Shown: positions 15,843-25,100, counted from the stretch's first letter. The stretch is DNA of 64,000 nucleotides from Chloroflexota bacterium (GCA_022573285.1 JACZUF010000005.1:53656-117655), one strand, 5' to 3'. Numbers and translations: made by a program. Notes: generated by a model from the letters alone, not told the origin.

Positions 15843-16021
15843 GCACGGCGAGCAGAGCTGGGCAAGTCTTTTTATTGACCCCTGGGCCTGCCCTCAAAAC
15901 CTCCAGGGTGTTACCGATGAGGAATCCACCCACATATCACGCTTCGTATTTAAAAAGCGGAAATGTATCCATCTGGGGCATTGGCCTGGGGTGGTGAGGC
16001 TTGTTTAAGAGGAGACCTTAA

Positions 16022-16231
16022 ATGAATTGGCGTGACGTATTACACCGTACCAACTTGATTTTGGGCCTCATATCCCTTGCGCTGGCTCTCTGGGGTGGCA
16101 TGCATCTGCAACATCTGCTCGACGACGCGGGCAGCAGGCACGCCGGAGAGACCGTGGTGACGCTGGTGTTGGCGTTGCTGGTGTTCGCGGCCTGCCGGTA
16201 TGGGGCTCGCCTTGGGACCAGCCGCGAGTAG
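16022..16231 (+). CDS. Small two-helix membrane protein
   Basis: 69 residues with two hydrophobic segments (about 12-30 and 45-62) joined by a short charged loop. The start at 16022 has AGGAG 9 nt upstream. No family recognised. It precedes the lipoprotein gene at 16250 by 18 bp on the same strand, so they may be co-transcribed. Confidence 0.6.
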   Translation: MNWRDVLHRTNLILGLISLALALWGGMHLQHLLDDAGSRHAGETVVTLVLALLVFAACRYGARLGTSRE

Positions 16232-16249
16232 GGACCGGACCGCGCTGAA

Positions 16250-16612
16250 ATGTTTGAGGTAAAGACTGTCTCGAGCAAGCTAATGCTATGGGCTGTGCCA
16301 ATCATGCTGGTTGCCGGGGCGGCTTGCGGTGGAAGTTCCGAGACTACAGTTTCCAATGAGCCCGTGACGGCCAGGGTGATCGTGACGGACGTGCACGTCT
16401 CGGCGGACGATAAGAGGGTCGAATATATCACGGTGCTCACGGACGATGGCGAAGAGATAACTATGAAACTGGGTGTGGGAATCGAGCCTGCTGCCTGGGG
16501 TCCGTCCCATCTCCTTAGCCATGTGGGCTTGGGAAAATCCCTGGGCCTAAAAATCGAGGTTACCTACGTCCGTACCAACGAGTCGGTGACCGCTACCCAA
16601 CTCTCGGAATAA
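16250..16612 (+). CDS. Small lipoprotein of unknown function
   Basis: 120 residues. The N-terminal helix ends in a lipobox (VAGAAC, Cys26), then a Ser/Thr-rich linker and a compact domain of about 85 residues with alternating beta segments (RVIVTDVHVS, RVEYITVLTDDGEEITMKLG). No family recognised. It lies between a small membrane protein and a membrane-anchored DUF3105-like protein, all on the + strand, forming a small envelope cluster. Confidence 0.7.
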   Translation: MFEVKTVSSKLMLWAVPIMLVAGAACGGSSETTVSNEPVTARVIVTDVHVSADDKRVEYITVLTDDGEEITMKLGVGIEPAAWGPSHLLSHVGLGKSLGLKIEVTYVRTNESVTATQLSE

Positions 16613-16700
16613 GCAGCCGGTTGATTGCGTAGTTGATGCCCGGGGGCCATATGCTTCGTTTGGTCGATCGGTAAAAGGCTTTAAAGGACTGGAGGTCGTA

Positions 16701-17240
16701 GTGGCAGACCGGGAAGCAAGATATCAACGGAGGCAGGGTGCTCGCGGGCGGCGACGGCAAGAATCCCGCAGGGCGCGCCTGCGAAACCTGCGGAGTAAAC
16801 TTCTCATGGCCGCTGGTGGCTTAGCTGTAGTCAGTGTGGCAATTGGAGGTTTCGTTTTCTTCATGGCCACGAGGAGCACATTTGGAAAGATACTGCCTCC
16901 GACTGGTTTTTCCGCAGCCCACCTCGAGTCTTTACCCCGGCAACAGATCAACACCCAGCCAATTCCGCGCCTGGAACAAGAGCACGTGATGGAACGCGCC
17001 GCCGGACATGAAAGGGGCAGCATGCTCGTGCAGTACAACTGTGTCGAGTACGATTGCGAGCCCGGCCTGGTGGAGAAGCTTACCGAGATCGTGCTGAACT
17101 TCCCCCGGTATGTCTACCTAGCGCCTTACCCCACCATGGACGCTAAGATTGCCCTGGCCGCGCCGGGCAGGTTGCTAACACTCGAAAGCCTCGATGAGGA
17201 CAAGATACGTAAGTTCATCACTGATAACGCAGACCGGTGA
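16701..17240 (+). CDS. Membrane-anchored DUF3105-like protein
   Basis: 179 residues from GTG 16701, with GGAGGT 6 nt upstream. A very basic N terminus (many Arg) precedes one transmembrane helix (about 35-56), so the rest is outside. The outer domain has the pattern H-x(n)-GSMLVQYNC...LVEKLTEIVLNFPRYVYLAPYPTMDAKIALAAPG, which matches DUF3105 in my memory. Two cysteines in NCVEYDC could form a disulfide or bind metal. Role unknown. Confidence 0.7.
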   Translation: MADREARYQRRQGARGRRRQESRRARLRNLRSKLLMAAGGLAVVSVAIGGFVFFMATRSTFGKILPPTGFSAAHLESLPRQQINTQPIPRLEQEHVMERAAGHERGSMLVQYNCVEYDCEPGLVEKLTEIVLNFPRYVYLAPYPTMDAKIALAAPGRLLTLESLDEDKIRKFITDNADR

Positions 17241-17244
17241 CCTT

Positions 17245-17482
17245 TTCGGACCATCGGGCAGTTGGGGAACTCCAGGCTGCCGCTGGCGGTGACCCGGCGG
17301 ACCAGGCCACCGTAGCTATGGGAATCAATTGCTGGTCTTCTTCCAGGCCGCTGGTGGCGCCACGGCTGGAATATTCATGGCCAGCCTAGGTCGCGCCGCC
17401 GGAGGCAAACAGTATCAACACCAGCACAAAAGCCTGCACCGGCCGCAGGGTCTTTAAGAACGCGAGAATCTTTCCATTAAAT
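17245..17482 (-). pseudogene. N-terminal remnant of an efflux RND/HlyD adaptor
   Basis: Read on the minus strand just after the kinase gene. A hydrophobic start (TLRPVQAFVLVLILFASGG) is followed by an in-frame TAG. It continues through LEEDQQLIPI and, after a +1 shift, reads YGGLVRRVTASGSLEFPN. That order is the usual N terminus of periplasmic adaptor subunits next to MacB-type exporters in this phylum, as I remember it. At least one stop and one frameshift break it, and the remainder is missing. In the operon order regulator-kinase-adaptor, the exporter has been lost while the regulators remain. Confidence 0.55.
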
Positions 17483-17484
17483 CT

Positions 17485-18867
17485 TTACTCGGCAGCATCT
17501 GGGCTGTTTGGCGCGGCGATGGGCAATTCGAAGACGAACCGTGCGCCGGAGGGCACAACATTTTCTACGTGGATCGTCCCGCCATGAACTTCCACCAACT
17601 GTCTGGCGATGGTGAGGCCCAGACCCGCCCCGCCGGTGGCCCTGGAGCGCGAGGGGTCGGACCGGAAGAAACGGTCGAACACCCGGTCCAGGTCTTGGGG
17701 CGGGATTCCCCGGCCGGTGTCGGCCACGGCCACCCGGACCATCCCGTCGCCGGCAACCCCAGCATTGACCGCGACGCTGCCCCCTTCCGGAGTGTGGATG
17801 ATGGCGTTCTCCAGAAGATTGTTCACCACCTGGGAGATGCGGGTGGCGTCCATCTCAATGTTGGGCATGGCATCGCCGGCTTCCAGGCTCACTCTTATCC
17901 CCTTGGCCTCCGCCCGCGGGCGCACGGCATCGACGCAGCCCCGGAGCACGTCGGACATTCGGCCCGGTATGCGGTGCAACTTCAATGCCCCGGCTTCCGC
18001 CTGGGCCAAAAGTCTCAGGTCCTCAACCAGGTGGCCCAGGTGAATCACCTGTCCATGGATGGTCTCGATGGTGTCTTCATCGGGCTGCAACAAGCCGTCT
18101 TTGACCGCTTCCAAATAGCCTTGAATGTTGGAAACCGGGGTCCGTAGTTCGTGGGCCACGTCGGCCATCAGATTGCGCCGTTGCTGTTCGGCGTCCTCCA
18201 GGTTCGCCGCCATGGAATTGAACGCCAGAGCCAATTGCCGTAGCTCACTGGACCCTTCCGTCGGAGCCCTTCTGGAGAAATCTCCCCGGCCCAGGTGCTG
18301 GGCCGTCTCGCTGAGGCTTTTTATTGGGGCCAGCAATTTTCGAGACACTACGGAAATTAGCAGAGTCCCCAGGGCAGCGGCGCCAAGGCCGGTCCAGAGC
18401 AGGGACTGGTTGACCGCGGCAACCAAGCTGGCTGCCGCCGGCTCGGGGATGCCTTCGGGTCCCGTGTCGGGCGTGAAGGAAATCGAACCAACCTGCCGTC
18501 CGCCGACCAGCACCGGGACCGCGACTGATTCGTGGATTGGACCATCCCGCCGCCCACCGAAGCGTAGATGGGAATCGCCGACCACTTCGCCGCTCGGGCT
18601 GCGGACGATGATCCGCCGCCCTGCCAGCCGGCCGGCTTGCTCCAAAACAGATTGCAACTGGGCCGGGTCACGACGGTTGGAATAGAACCGGGAGATCACC
18701 TGCTGTACCCGGGCTATGCGGGCGTTTTCCTGTCTCTCCTCGAACCGATCTACTTCTTTCTGTGCCGCATAGCCCACGTAGAAGCTGACGCCGGCCAAGG
18801 CCATGGCCAAGACGATGGTGAAGCCCATCACCAGGCGGAATTGGAGACTGAAGAAAAACCTACCCAT
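17485..18867 (-). CDS. Sensor histidine kinase with HAMP domain
   Basis: 460 residues. TM1 (about 10-32) and TM2 (about 155-178) enclose an extracytoplasmic sensor of about 120 residues. A HAMP linker follows (LLAPIKSLSETAQHLGRGDFSRR), then the H-box LMADVAHELRTPVSNIQGY, N-box VVNNLLENAIIHTPEGG, G1 VADTGRGIPP and G2 GAGLGLTIARQLVEVHGG. BaeS-like overall. Its start overlaps the end of the response regulator gene by 8 bp, so they are a coupled pair. The adjacent broken efflux adaptor suggests the system once controlled drug or envelope-stress efflux; present targets are unknown. Confidence 0.93.
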   Translation of the reverse strand: MGRFFFSLQFRLVMGFTIVLAMALAGVSFYVGYAAQKEVDRFEERQENARIARVQQVISRFYSNRRDPAQLQSVLEQAGRLAGRRIIVRSPSGEVVGDSHLRFGGRRDGPIHESVAVPVLVGGRQVGSISFTPDTGPEGIPEPAAASLVAAVNQSLLWTGLGAAALGTLLISVVSRKLLAPIKSLSETAQHLGRGDFSRRAPTEGSSELRQLALAFNSMAANLEDAEQQRRNLMADVAHELRTPVSNIQGYLEAVKDGLLQPDEDTIETIHGQVIHLGHLVEDLRLLAQAEAGALKLHRIPGRMSDVLRGCVDAVRPRAEAKGIRVSLEAGDAMPNIEMDATRISQVVNNLLENAIIHTPEGGSVAVNAGVAGDGMVRVAVADTGRGIPPQDLDRVFDRFFRSDPSRSRATGGAGLGLTIARQLVEVHGGTIHVENVVPSGARFVFELPIAAPNSPDAAE

Positions 18868-19567
18868 TGCTTAACCTGTAGCCGCTGCCGTATACGGTTT
18901 GAATCCGTTTGGCCGTGCCGGGGACGGTGTCTACCTTGCGGCGGAGACTGGACATGTGGGCGTCCACGGTCCGGTCAAAGCCGTCGAAGTCATAGCCAAA
19001 CACCCGGTCAATGATCTGTTCCCGGGTGAACGTCCGGCCCGGTTCCCGGACCAACAGGGCTAGCAGCCGAAATTCCGTGGGGGTGAGGGTGACCGGCGTG
19101 CCGTCAACGCTGACCGTCCGCTGTCTGAGGTCCACGGTGAAGGGCCCGGACTCCAACGGCACCGGCCCGGCGTCATCCCGGTCGCGGGCCGTGCGCCGGA
19201 GGACAGCGCGCACCCTGGCAGCCAATTCTCTGGGGCTGAAGGGTTTGGTCACGTAGTCGTCGGCTCCCAGGTCGAGGCCGGCCAACCGGTCGTCCTCTTC
19301 AACCATGGCGGTCAACATGATCACCGGCACCGACGACTCTGCCCGGAGGGCCCGGCACACTTCCATGCCGTCCATTTGGGGCAGCATCAGGTCCAAGACG
19401 ATCAAGCTGGGCTGTTCCTCCCTGGCCATTTCAAGCCCGGCCACTCCGTCGCTCGCGGTCAGCACCTCGTGACCGTCCCGCTCCAGGTAGAGCCGGACCA
19501 GTTCCACCACGTTTGGGTCGTCGTCCACCACCAGAATCTTGCTGCCCAGTTGAGGTTCATCGGCCAA
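18860..19567 (-). CDS. OmpR/PhoB-family response regulator
   Basis: A receiver (KILVVDDDPNVVELV, phospho-Asp in VLDLMLPQMDG, Lys in YVTKPFSP) is followed by a winged helix (LTPTEFRLLALLVREPGRTFTREQIIDRVFGYDFDGFDRTVDAHMSSLRRKV). I choose TTG 19567 as the start because AAGGAG lies about 10 nt upstream and because a TATGATAT -10-like element directly precedes the earlier ATG at 19627, so that ATG may not be transcribed. It pairs with the kinase at 17485, overlapping it by 8 bp. Confidence 0.9.
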   Translation of the reverse strand: MADEPQLGSKILVVDDDPNVVELVRLYLERDGHEVLTASDGVAGLEMAREEQPSLIVLDLMLPQMDGMEVCRALRAESSVPVIMLTAMVEEDDRLAGLDLGADDYVTKPFSPRELAARVRAVLRRTARDRDDAGPVPLESGPFTVDLRQRTVSVDGTPVTLTPTEFRLLALLVREPGRTFTREQIIDRVFGYDFDGFDRTVDAHMSSLRRKVDTVPGTAKRIQTVYGSGYRLSNG

Positions 19568-19644
19568 TGGAAATCTGCTCCTTGGGCTGGTTAGAGACCG
19601 GTCGAATTTGGTTCGGTTGGCTAACATATATCATAATCGAGCAG

Positions 19645-19677
19645 GGGGAGCGGGAGGTCTTCAACCTCCCGCTCCCC
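19645..19677 (-). terminator. 14-bp GC-rich hairpin downstream of the Gly-rich secreted protein gene
   Basis: A perfect stem, 19645-19658 with 19664-19677, loop CTTCA. It has no T-run on the minus side, so it may be a terminator of weak type, an mRNA 3' stabiliser, or part of the leader region before the response regulator. Confidence 0.5.
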
Positions 19678-19727
19678 GGAGGTTTATCGGGGCCGTTAGG
19701 CGTGCCGGAATTCAGGACCACCATTCC

Positions 19728-20294
19728 TCAGTAGGAGGTGCCGCTGCCTTCCGGAACGTCACCGCCCTGGCCGGAGGGCAGTTGTCCCTGTCCGTGGAAG
19801 TCCTGCCCACCGAACCGGTGCCCTTCTCCCAAGCCCCGTCCGCCGAAGCGCTGGCTGGGACCACCGCCCTCGCCGTCGCCGCCGCCTCCAAAGCCCCGCC
19901 CGCTAAAGCGCTGGCTCGGACCGCCGTCCTCACCTTCGCCGCCGCCTCCAAACCCGAACAGGCGGTGGCCGTTGCGGTGCAGGTTCGGCCCGTCCGGGCG
20001 GGCTTCGTACCACTCCAGGTAGGCGTCAGCCTGCTCCTGGGTCAGCCTCCCGGCCTCCACCATGTGGTCCAGCCGGTGCTGAAGGCGATCGGAGCGCACC
20101 TCCTGAATAGCCTCCTGCAAAGCGTCCTTAACGGTCTGCTGGTCCAGTCCCAGGGTCTCGGCCACTTTGGCGGCCACCGCGTCCTTGGGGGACTCTTGTT
20201 CTCCGTCCTCGTTGTGGGCTAGGACCGATGCACCCGTTAGCCCGGCCGCCAGGATTCCCGTTACCAGGGGCACCATTAACCATTTGCGTTTCAT
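19728..20294 (-). CDS. Secreted Gly-rich repeat protein
   Basis: 188 residues. A Sec signal peptide (cleavage likely after SVLA) is followed by a helical domain (AVAAKVAETLGLDQQTVKDALQEA ... LTQEQADAYLEWYEARP), a type often seen in small Chloroflexota and Firmicutes exported proteins. The C-terminal 75 residues are Gly-rich with two near copies of GFGGGG(E/D)GE-GGPSQRF. RBS AAGGAG precedes ATG 20294. It sits upstream of the response regulator/kinase pair on the same strand and may be a periplasmic partner or target of that system; this is inference from position. Confidence 0.75.
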   Translation of the reverse strand: MKRKWLMVPLVTGILAAGLTGASVLAHNEDGEQESPKDAVAAKVAETLGLDQQTVKDALQEAIQEVRSDRLQHRLDHMVEAGRLTQEQADAYLEWYEARPDGPNLHRNGHRLFGFGGGGEGEDGGPSQRFSGRGFGGGGDGEGGGPSQRFGGRGLGEGHRFGGQDFHGQGQLPSGQGGDVPEGSGTSY

Positions 20295-20835
20295 CTCAAA
20301 ATCTCCTTAGGTTCTTTTCGGTTTTCATGCGCCGCGACGTTGCATGTTTCTAATCTACAACCAAACTTTTAAGGAAATTTGAAGGTTGACAAACGCTGAT
20401 ATTTCCATTCGCAGGCACGGATTACTCGACCAACGGTCCCGGCCTTTGGCTGAGTCAAAGATGGCAAAGCCGCGCGGGCGACGGGCGAAGGCCAAATGCC
20501 AACCCTCTCGGAAAAGAAACGACCGCCACTGGGACCAACGGCGGTATTAGTGGCGGGTCTGGAAACCGGCGGCTCAGGAAACGTCAGGTCGAGTCTTGGT
20601 CGAACCCAAGCGGACCAGCGAGAAATGACTCAACGCAGAAAACTCCAGCAACGAACCGGCTAGCGGTGGGTCCAGATCATTGGGCTCGCCGCCCAAGTTC
20701 GGCCGGATGGCGGCCTCGGCGTTCACCCTCCGAATAAGCCACAACAAGTCGGCGCGCGGAGGTCACCCCTCGACGGCCGCAAGTGGATGGACGGAAGAAA
20801 TGGGAGGAAGGGAATTTAAGACGAAAGGGGACACA
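20295..20835. other. Long intergenic stretch with possible small ORF and terminator
   Basis: 541 bp. On the minus strand, a TTG-initiated frame 20747-20574 would encode 57 residues ending FSLVRLGSTKTRPDVS; it has no strong RBS and may be a decayed gene. A hairpin CCGCCACT/AGTGGCGG with a T-rich minus-strand tail lies around 20519-20556 and could end the transcript of the response regulator at 20836. A TTGACA box on the + strand at 20392 has no clear partner. Confidence 0.4.
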
Positions 20836-21543
20836 TTACGTGGTCGGCCGACGATAGCGGTAACCAAAACCTCTTACCGTCTCAATCAGAGCGGGAGCTT
20901 CATAGTCCCGCTCAATCTTCCGACGCAGGTAACCCACGTAAAGGCGCACCACGTCCAAAGAGCCGACATATTCCCTGCCCCAAACCTGGTCTAGTAATTG
21001 GTCTTGGCTCAACACTTGGTTCGCGCTTCTGGTCAGGGCCGCCAATAGACGAAACTCGGTAGGGCTCAATTCCACCGATTCGCCACGGACGAAAACCTCG
21101 TGTTTTGGGAAGTCGATGGCAATCTCGGGATCGGAATAGCTTGTTGTTCCCGATTCGTCTACGGCTGAACCCGCCCGCCTGAGGGCCACCTCAACCCGGG
21201 CCAGTAATTCCTCGCCCGAGAAAGGTTTGGTAATGTAATCGTCGGCCCCGGACCTCAACCCGCGAAGTTTGTCCCGTTCCTGGGTCCCGGCAGTGAGGAT
21301 CAGCACAGGAACATCCGACACTTCTCTGAGGCGCTCCAGCACCTGCCAGCCGTCCATAACGGGCATCGCAATGTCCAGCAGGACCAAGTCAGGCCGGTCT
21401 CCGTAGAAACGGCGCAGGCCGTCCATGCCGTCGGACGCCATGGTCGTTTTGTAGCCCGCTCGATTCAGACGGGTGACCACAACGGTCCTTATGTCTTCGT
21501 CATCCTCAATCACGAGGATCTTTTTTTGTTGCTCAGAAACCAT
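20836..21543 (-). CDS. Orphan OmpR-family response regulator
   Basis: 235 residues. Receiver with VIEDDED, phospho-Asp57 (LLDIAMPVMDGW), Thr84 and Lys106 (ITKPFSG), then a winged helix (LSPTEFRLLAALTRSANQVLSQDQLLDQVWGREYVGSLDVVRLYVGYLRRKI). No kinase gene is adjacent on either side, so its partner lies elsewhere. A TATAAT box on the minus strand (21566-21571) is near the start but lacks a good -35. It differs clearly from the regulator at 18860, so it is not a recent duplicate. Confidence 0.9.
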   Translation of the reverse strand: MVSEQQKKILVIEDDEDIRTVVVTRLNRAGYKTTMASDGMDGLRRFYGDRPDLVLLDIAMPVMDGWQVLERLREVSDVPVLILTAGTQERDKLRGLRSGADDYITKPFSGEELLARVEVALRRAGSAVDESGTTSYSDPEIAIDFPKHEVFVRGESVELSPTEFRLLAALTRSANQVLSQDQLLDQVWGREYVGSLDVVRLYVGYLRRKIERDYEAPALIETVRGFGYRYRRPTT

Positions 21544-21840
21544 GATTCGCCAAAGTGCGGAATGGATTATAGCAACATTAAACTCATATAATCTCGATTA
21601 CAGTAGGCCCATTGCTGAAAAGCGCGGCGCCCACGCAGAACACGACTAGGACCCGTCCGGGACCGTCCGTTTTTCCAGCTTCCGGCTTGGACCACCCACC
21701 GCCCATTTCTGTCCCCTGCCACTCTCGATCGATCCATAATGACCTGCCTTCCGAGACCAGACGCCTTTGTTATACTTGTGGCCAATTCTGGCCGGACCGG
21801 CGTACCGAAGGTCCGCCGCCGGAAATCTGAATTTCCAAGG

Positions 21841-22845
21841 ATGAGAATGGAAGTCGGCCTATATATCCGGGATTACATCGACGACCCCACCAGGCCGCTT
21901 TATGACCAGATAGAGGAAGCGGCCGAAATATTCCGCCTCGCCAAGGGCATGGGATTCACCTCCATTTATATGCCCCAGCATTTCATCGCCCACCCCACCG
22001 TCTGGCCCCAGCCCATGGAGGTCCTATCGCGGTTGGCCCCCGATGCCGAAGGGCTGAGGCTGATGACCGGCATCCTCCTCTTGACCTACCACAATCCGGT
22101 GGACATCGCGGAGCGGACGGCGACTCTCGACCAGATCAGCAACGGACGGTTCACCTTGGGAGTCGGCTTGGGCTACGTGCAGAAAGAGCTGGAGGCCTTC
22201 GGCACCAACCGGGCGGAACGGGTGAGCCGCTTGGAGGAATCCATCTCCCTGATGAAACAGTTGTGGACGGGGGAAGAGGTGAACCATGAGGGCCGCCACT
22301 GGACCGTCCGCGGCGCCCGTCTGGGGCTCACTCCCGTCCAGAAACCCCATCCCCCCATCTGGCTCGCGGCACAGAGCCGGGGAGCGGTACGCCGGGCGGC
22401 GGCCATCGCCGACGCCTGCCTCCTGGGCCCACAGCCGAACTGGAATGACATAGACCGTCTGTCGGCCATGTATTGGGAAGCCATCGCAGAGCAGCCGGGA
22501 AAGACGGGCCACCTGACGGTCAACCGCTCCATCTCGGTGGCCCATGACCGGGAGACCGCAGTCTCTGAAGCCATAGCCGCCGGCGAGGCCAAGGCCGGAC
22601 TGTACACGAACTTCAACATGCAGGAGTCCACCACCGTGGATTTCGGCCTCGGGGGCTCACGGGACCTGGGGGACTGGGCGATCGTGGGCAGCCCTCAAGA
22701 TTGCGCCGAGACCATCGTCCGCTGTCACGAAGAGACCGGTCTGGAGCACATCGGATTCGGTGCATTGAACCTGCCCAAGGGAAAGTCGGCGCGACTGGAG
22801 TACCTCCAGTTGATCTCGGAGGAATTACTACCCCTTCTGCCATAA
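21841..22845 (+). CDS. LLM-class flavin-dependent monooxygenase (2 of 4)
   Basis: About 334 residues with the luciferase-like pattern: AAEIFRLAKGMGFTSIYMPQHF near the N terminus, LLLTYHNPVDIAERTATLDQISNGRFTLGVGLGY in the barrel, and PHPPIWLAAQSRGAVRRAA for the phosphate site. Starts ATG 21841 and ATG 21847 are both possible; the open frame to 21739 lacks an RBS. The next gene is a cytochrome P450 fragment, so the pair may once have been two oxygenases of one pathway. Substrate and cofactor (FMN or F420) cannot be told. Confidence 0.9.
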   Translation: MRMEVGLYIRDYIDDPTRPLYDQIEEAAEIFRLAKGMGFTSIYMPQHFIAHPTVWPQPMEVLSRLAPDAEGLRLMTGILLLTYHNPVDIAERTATLDQISNGRFTLGVGLGYVQKELEAFGTNRAERVSRLEESISLMKQLWTGEEVNHEGRHWTVRGARLGLTPVQKPHPPIWLAAQSRGAVRRAAAIADACLLGPQPNWNDIDRLSAMYWEAIAEQPGKTGHLTVNRSISVAHDRETAVSEAIAAGEAKAGLYTNFNMQESTTVDFGLGGSRDLGDWAIVGSPQDCAETIVRCHEETGLEHIGFGALNLPKGKSARLEYLQLISEELLPLLP

Positions 22846-22873
22846 CCATCAAGAATCGGAACGCGGGGAAATC

Positions 22874-23236
22874 ATGCCTCAGCAGAATAGCCCGGTCCAG
22901 TCCACTTCCCGGACCGCTTTGGAGCACCTACAGATCGGGGACAAGCAGACCGCCCAAGGGGACCGCATCTCTTTGACCCTCGGGGCGGCCAACCGCGACC
23001 CGGAGCATTTCAGCGACCCCGGCCGTTTCGACATCAACCGGTCAGAGGGGCGTCACGTCGGCTTCGGGTTCGGCATTCACTTCTGCCTTGTAGCGGCGTT
23101 GGCCCGTATGGAAGGGCAGGCGGCCATCGGCGCCGTGGTGCGCAGGATGCCGGAGCTACAGTTGGACAACGGGGATTTGGAGTGGCGGGACGATCCGGTA
23201 TTGCGGGGACTCAAGGCGCTTCCGGTTCTTTTCTAA
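22874..23236 (+). pseudogene. C-terminal fragment of a cytochrome P450
   Basis: 120 residues that correspond only to the last third of a P450: LGAANRDPEHFSDPGRFDINR, then the heme-binding loop GFGFGIHFCLVAALARME with ligand Cys71. The I-helix and ExxR region are absent. A full P450 is about 400 residues. The frame is undisturbed and there is an ATG, so a short protein could be made, but it could not form a P450 alone. It lies 28 bp after a flavin monooxygenase gene. Confidence 0.8.
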
Positions 23237-23564
23237 TCGGAGAGCGAACTTCCGCCGGCCTGGCTGCAGCAGAGCCACAAAGGGAGAGTGAAGCGGTCTA
23301 CCGTTAATCACTACAAGGATTGCACGGCTGATACAGACATCAAACTTGAGTATGGAACTAGAATTATTGACCGGCATCCACAGGCTAATATATACTCTCG
23401 TTGCTCCATCGGACTAGGCCGGGATGAGCTTAAATGGGGAATTCCGGATAATATCTGGGCACTTCGTAATTATGTATCCATATATATAGACGATTCGATG
23501 GTTATTGATCTCTAGAACTATTGAAATCGTCTCTCGATTAACGCTCAGAAATAGGAGAAAAGCA
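23237..23564. other. AT-rich leader of the ABC importer operon
   Basis: 328 bp without a convincing gene. It is clearly more AT-rich than its surroundings, with several TATA-like stretches (for example around 23389-23398 and 23480-23489), and is the probable promoter region of the downstream binding-protein gene. No operator palindrome was found by eye. Confidence 0.4.
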
Positions 23565-25079
23565 ATGGCAAAGAAACTGGCGACCCGATTAATCTTGTTG
23601 ACCAGTCTATTCCTCTTGGCGGCGGCCATTGGGTTGGCGTGCGGGGGGGCGGCCACTCCTGTTGTGGTGGAAAAAGAAGTAGTGGTGGTGAAGGAGGTGG
23701 TGAAAGAGGTCACCAAGGAAGTGGTGGTTACACAGGAGGTGGTGAAAGAGGTCATCAAGGAAGTGGTGGTTACACAGGAGGTGGTGAAGGAGATAGTCGT
23801 ACCGGAGTTTCCGAAGGGCACCAAAATGAAGATCGTTCAGTGGAGTCACTTCGTGCCCCAGTACGACAAGTGGTTCGACCCATTCGCCAAAGATTGGGGA
23901 AAGGCCAACGGTGTTGACGTGTCGGTGGACCACGTCGCCATCGGCGACCTCTTTCCCACTCTGTCGGCGTCCATCGACGCTGGCCAGGGCCCTACCATGG
24001 TCGAGTTGCTCTTGGCCGCTTCTCTCTTTGTGGAGGGGCTGCAGGACCTGACCGATGTGAACATGAAGGCGCAGGACCTCTTCGGTCCCCAGGCGGAAAC
24101 CTGTACCGCCAACTCATACCTGCCCTCAGTCAAGATGTGGTATGGCTATTGCCACGGCTGGGTACCGGACCCCGGTGACTATAACCAGGCTCTCTGGTCC
24201 CAGGTAGGCTATCCCGACGGGCCTGTCACCTGGGCGGACCTACTGGATGGCGGGAAAAAGATCAAGGACCAACTGGGCATCCCCATGGGTCTAGGCCTGT
24301 CCCCCGAGATCGACTCAGAAATGGCCGCCCGGGCCATCATGTGGTCCTATGGCGGATCGATACAGGACAAGGATGAGAACGTAGTCATTAACTCCCCTGA
24401 GGTCATCGAGGCCGTGAATTTCATGGCCCAGCTGTATAAGGACACGATGACTGAGGAAGTCTTTGCTTGGAGCGCGGCTTCCAACAACCAGGGCCTGATC
24501 GCCGGAGAGTTGTCGTACATCCTCAACTCGATATCCGCCTACCGCAGCCTTCAGAAAATCGACCCTGCGGCGGCGGACGACATCTTCTTCACGCCGGCGT
24601 TGAAGGGCCCACGGGGCGACCAACACGCCTCGGCACACGTATGGCAGATCTATGTGATCCCCAATTACGTCAAGGGCGCGGAGCTGGAAGCGGCCAAGGC
24701 CTTCCTGCTGCACCACACCGCCAACTACAATCAGGCGGTGTTCAACAGCGAGCTGTATAACTTCCCAGCTTTCAAGAGAACCGTTCCGCAGCTATATGAG
24801 GAAGGCGGCTGGCTAGATTTAGACCCCTACGGCTCCAGGCCCAACAACAAGCTAAAACTGTTGGCAAACGCGGAGGACTGGGTAACCTACCTGGGGTTTC
24901 CCGGGCCCTCCAATCCGGCGGTGGCCAGAATCTACGCGACGCACATAATCCCGACGATGATGGGTAAAGTTGCCCTGGGAGAGTTGACCGCTGAAGAAGC
25001 GATAGCTGAGGCCGAGGCCCAAATCAACGACATTTTTGAGGAGTGGCGTGCAAAGGGTTTCGTGGGCGGAGGCAGTTAA
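23565..25079 (+). CDS. ABC importer substrate-binding lipoprotein, sugar type
   Basis: About 504 residues. The lipoprotein signal ends at AIGLAC (Cys26), followed by a spacer of VVKEV/VVTQEVVKE repeats (about residues 32-78), a spacer often seen in Chloroflexota binding proteins. The mature domain follows the family 1 (maltose/glycerol-3-phosphate) pattern: MKIVQWSHFVPQYDKWFDPF, and later EAVNFMAQLYKD and IPNYVKGAELEAAKAFLLHHT. AGGAG precedes ATG 23565. First gene of a four-gene importer. The ligand is not known; sugar or glycerol derivatives are the default for the family. Confidence 0.92.
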   Translation: MAKKLATRLILLTSLFLLAAAIGLACGGAATPVVVEKEVVVVKEVVKEVTKEVVVTQEVVKEVIKEVVVTQEVVKEIVVPEFPKGTKMKIVQWSHFVPQYDKWFDPFAKDWGKANGVDVSVDHVAIGDLFPTLSASIDAGQGPTMVELLLAASLFVEGLQDLTDVNMKAQDLFGPQAETCTANSYLPSVKMWYGYCHGWVPDPGDYNQALWSQVGYPDGPVTWADLLDGGKKIKDQLGIPMGLGLSPEIDSEMAARAIMWSYGGSIQDKDENVVINSPEVIEAVNFMAQLYKDTMTEEVFAWSAASNNQGLIAGELSYILNSISAYRSLQKIDPAAADDIFFTPALKGPRGDQHASAHVWQIYVIPNYVKGAELEAAKAFLLHHTANYNQAVFNSELYNFPAFKRTVPQLYEEGGWLDLDPYGSRPNNKLKLLANAEDWVTYLGFPGPSNPAVARIYATHIIPTMMGKVALGELTAEEAIAEAEAQINDIFEEWRAKGFVGGGS

Positions 25080-25100
25080 TAACCCCGTTTAGGCCTGAGG

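Noticed and set aside
15860..15905. ACCCCTGG/CCAGGGT hairpin after the crotonase gene
   Set aside because: The loop is long and there is no T-tail on the + strand; too weak to call a terminator.
20574..20747. Minus-strand 57-codon frame with TTG start
   Set aside because: Composition is acceptable, but there is no clear RBS, no known motif and no conserved neighbour; left only as a note in the intergenic entry.
23288..23515. 75-codon plus frame before the ABC importer
   Set aside because: AT-rich promoter-like DNA, no RBS and no domain pattern.
23670..23800. Short near-repeats of GTGGTGAAGGAGGT type, at first CRISPR-like
   Set aside because: They encode the VVKEV spacer of the binding lipoprotein; there are no unique spacers between them. 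No CRISPR array is present in the window.
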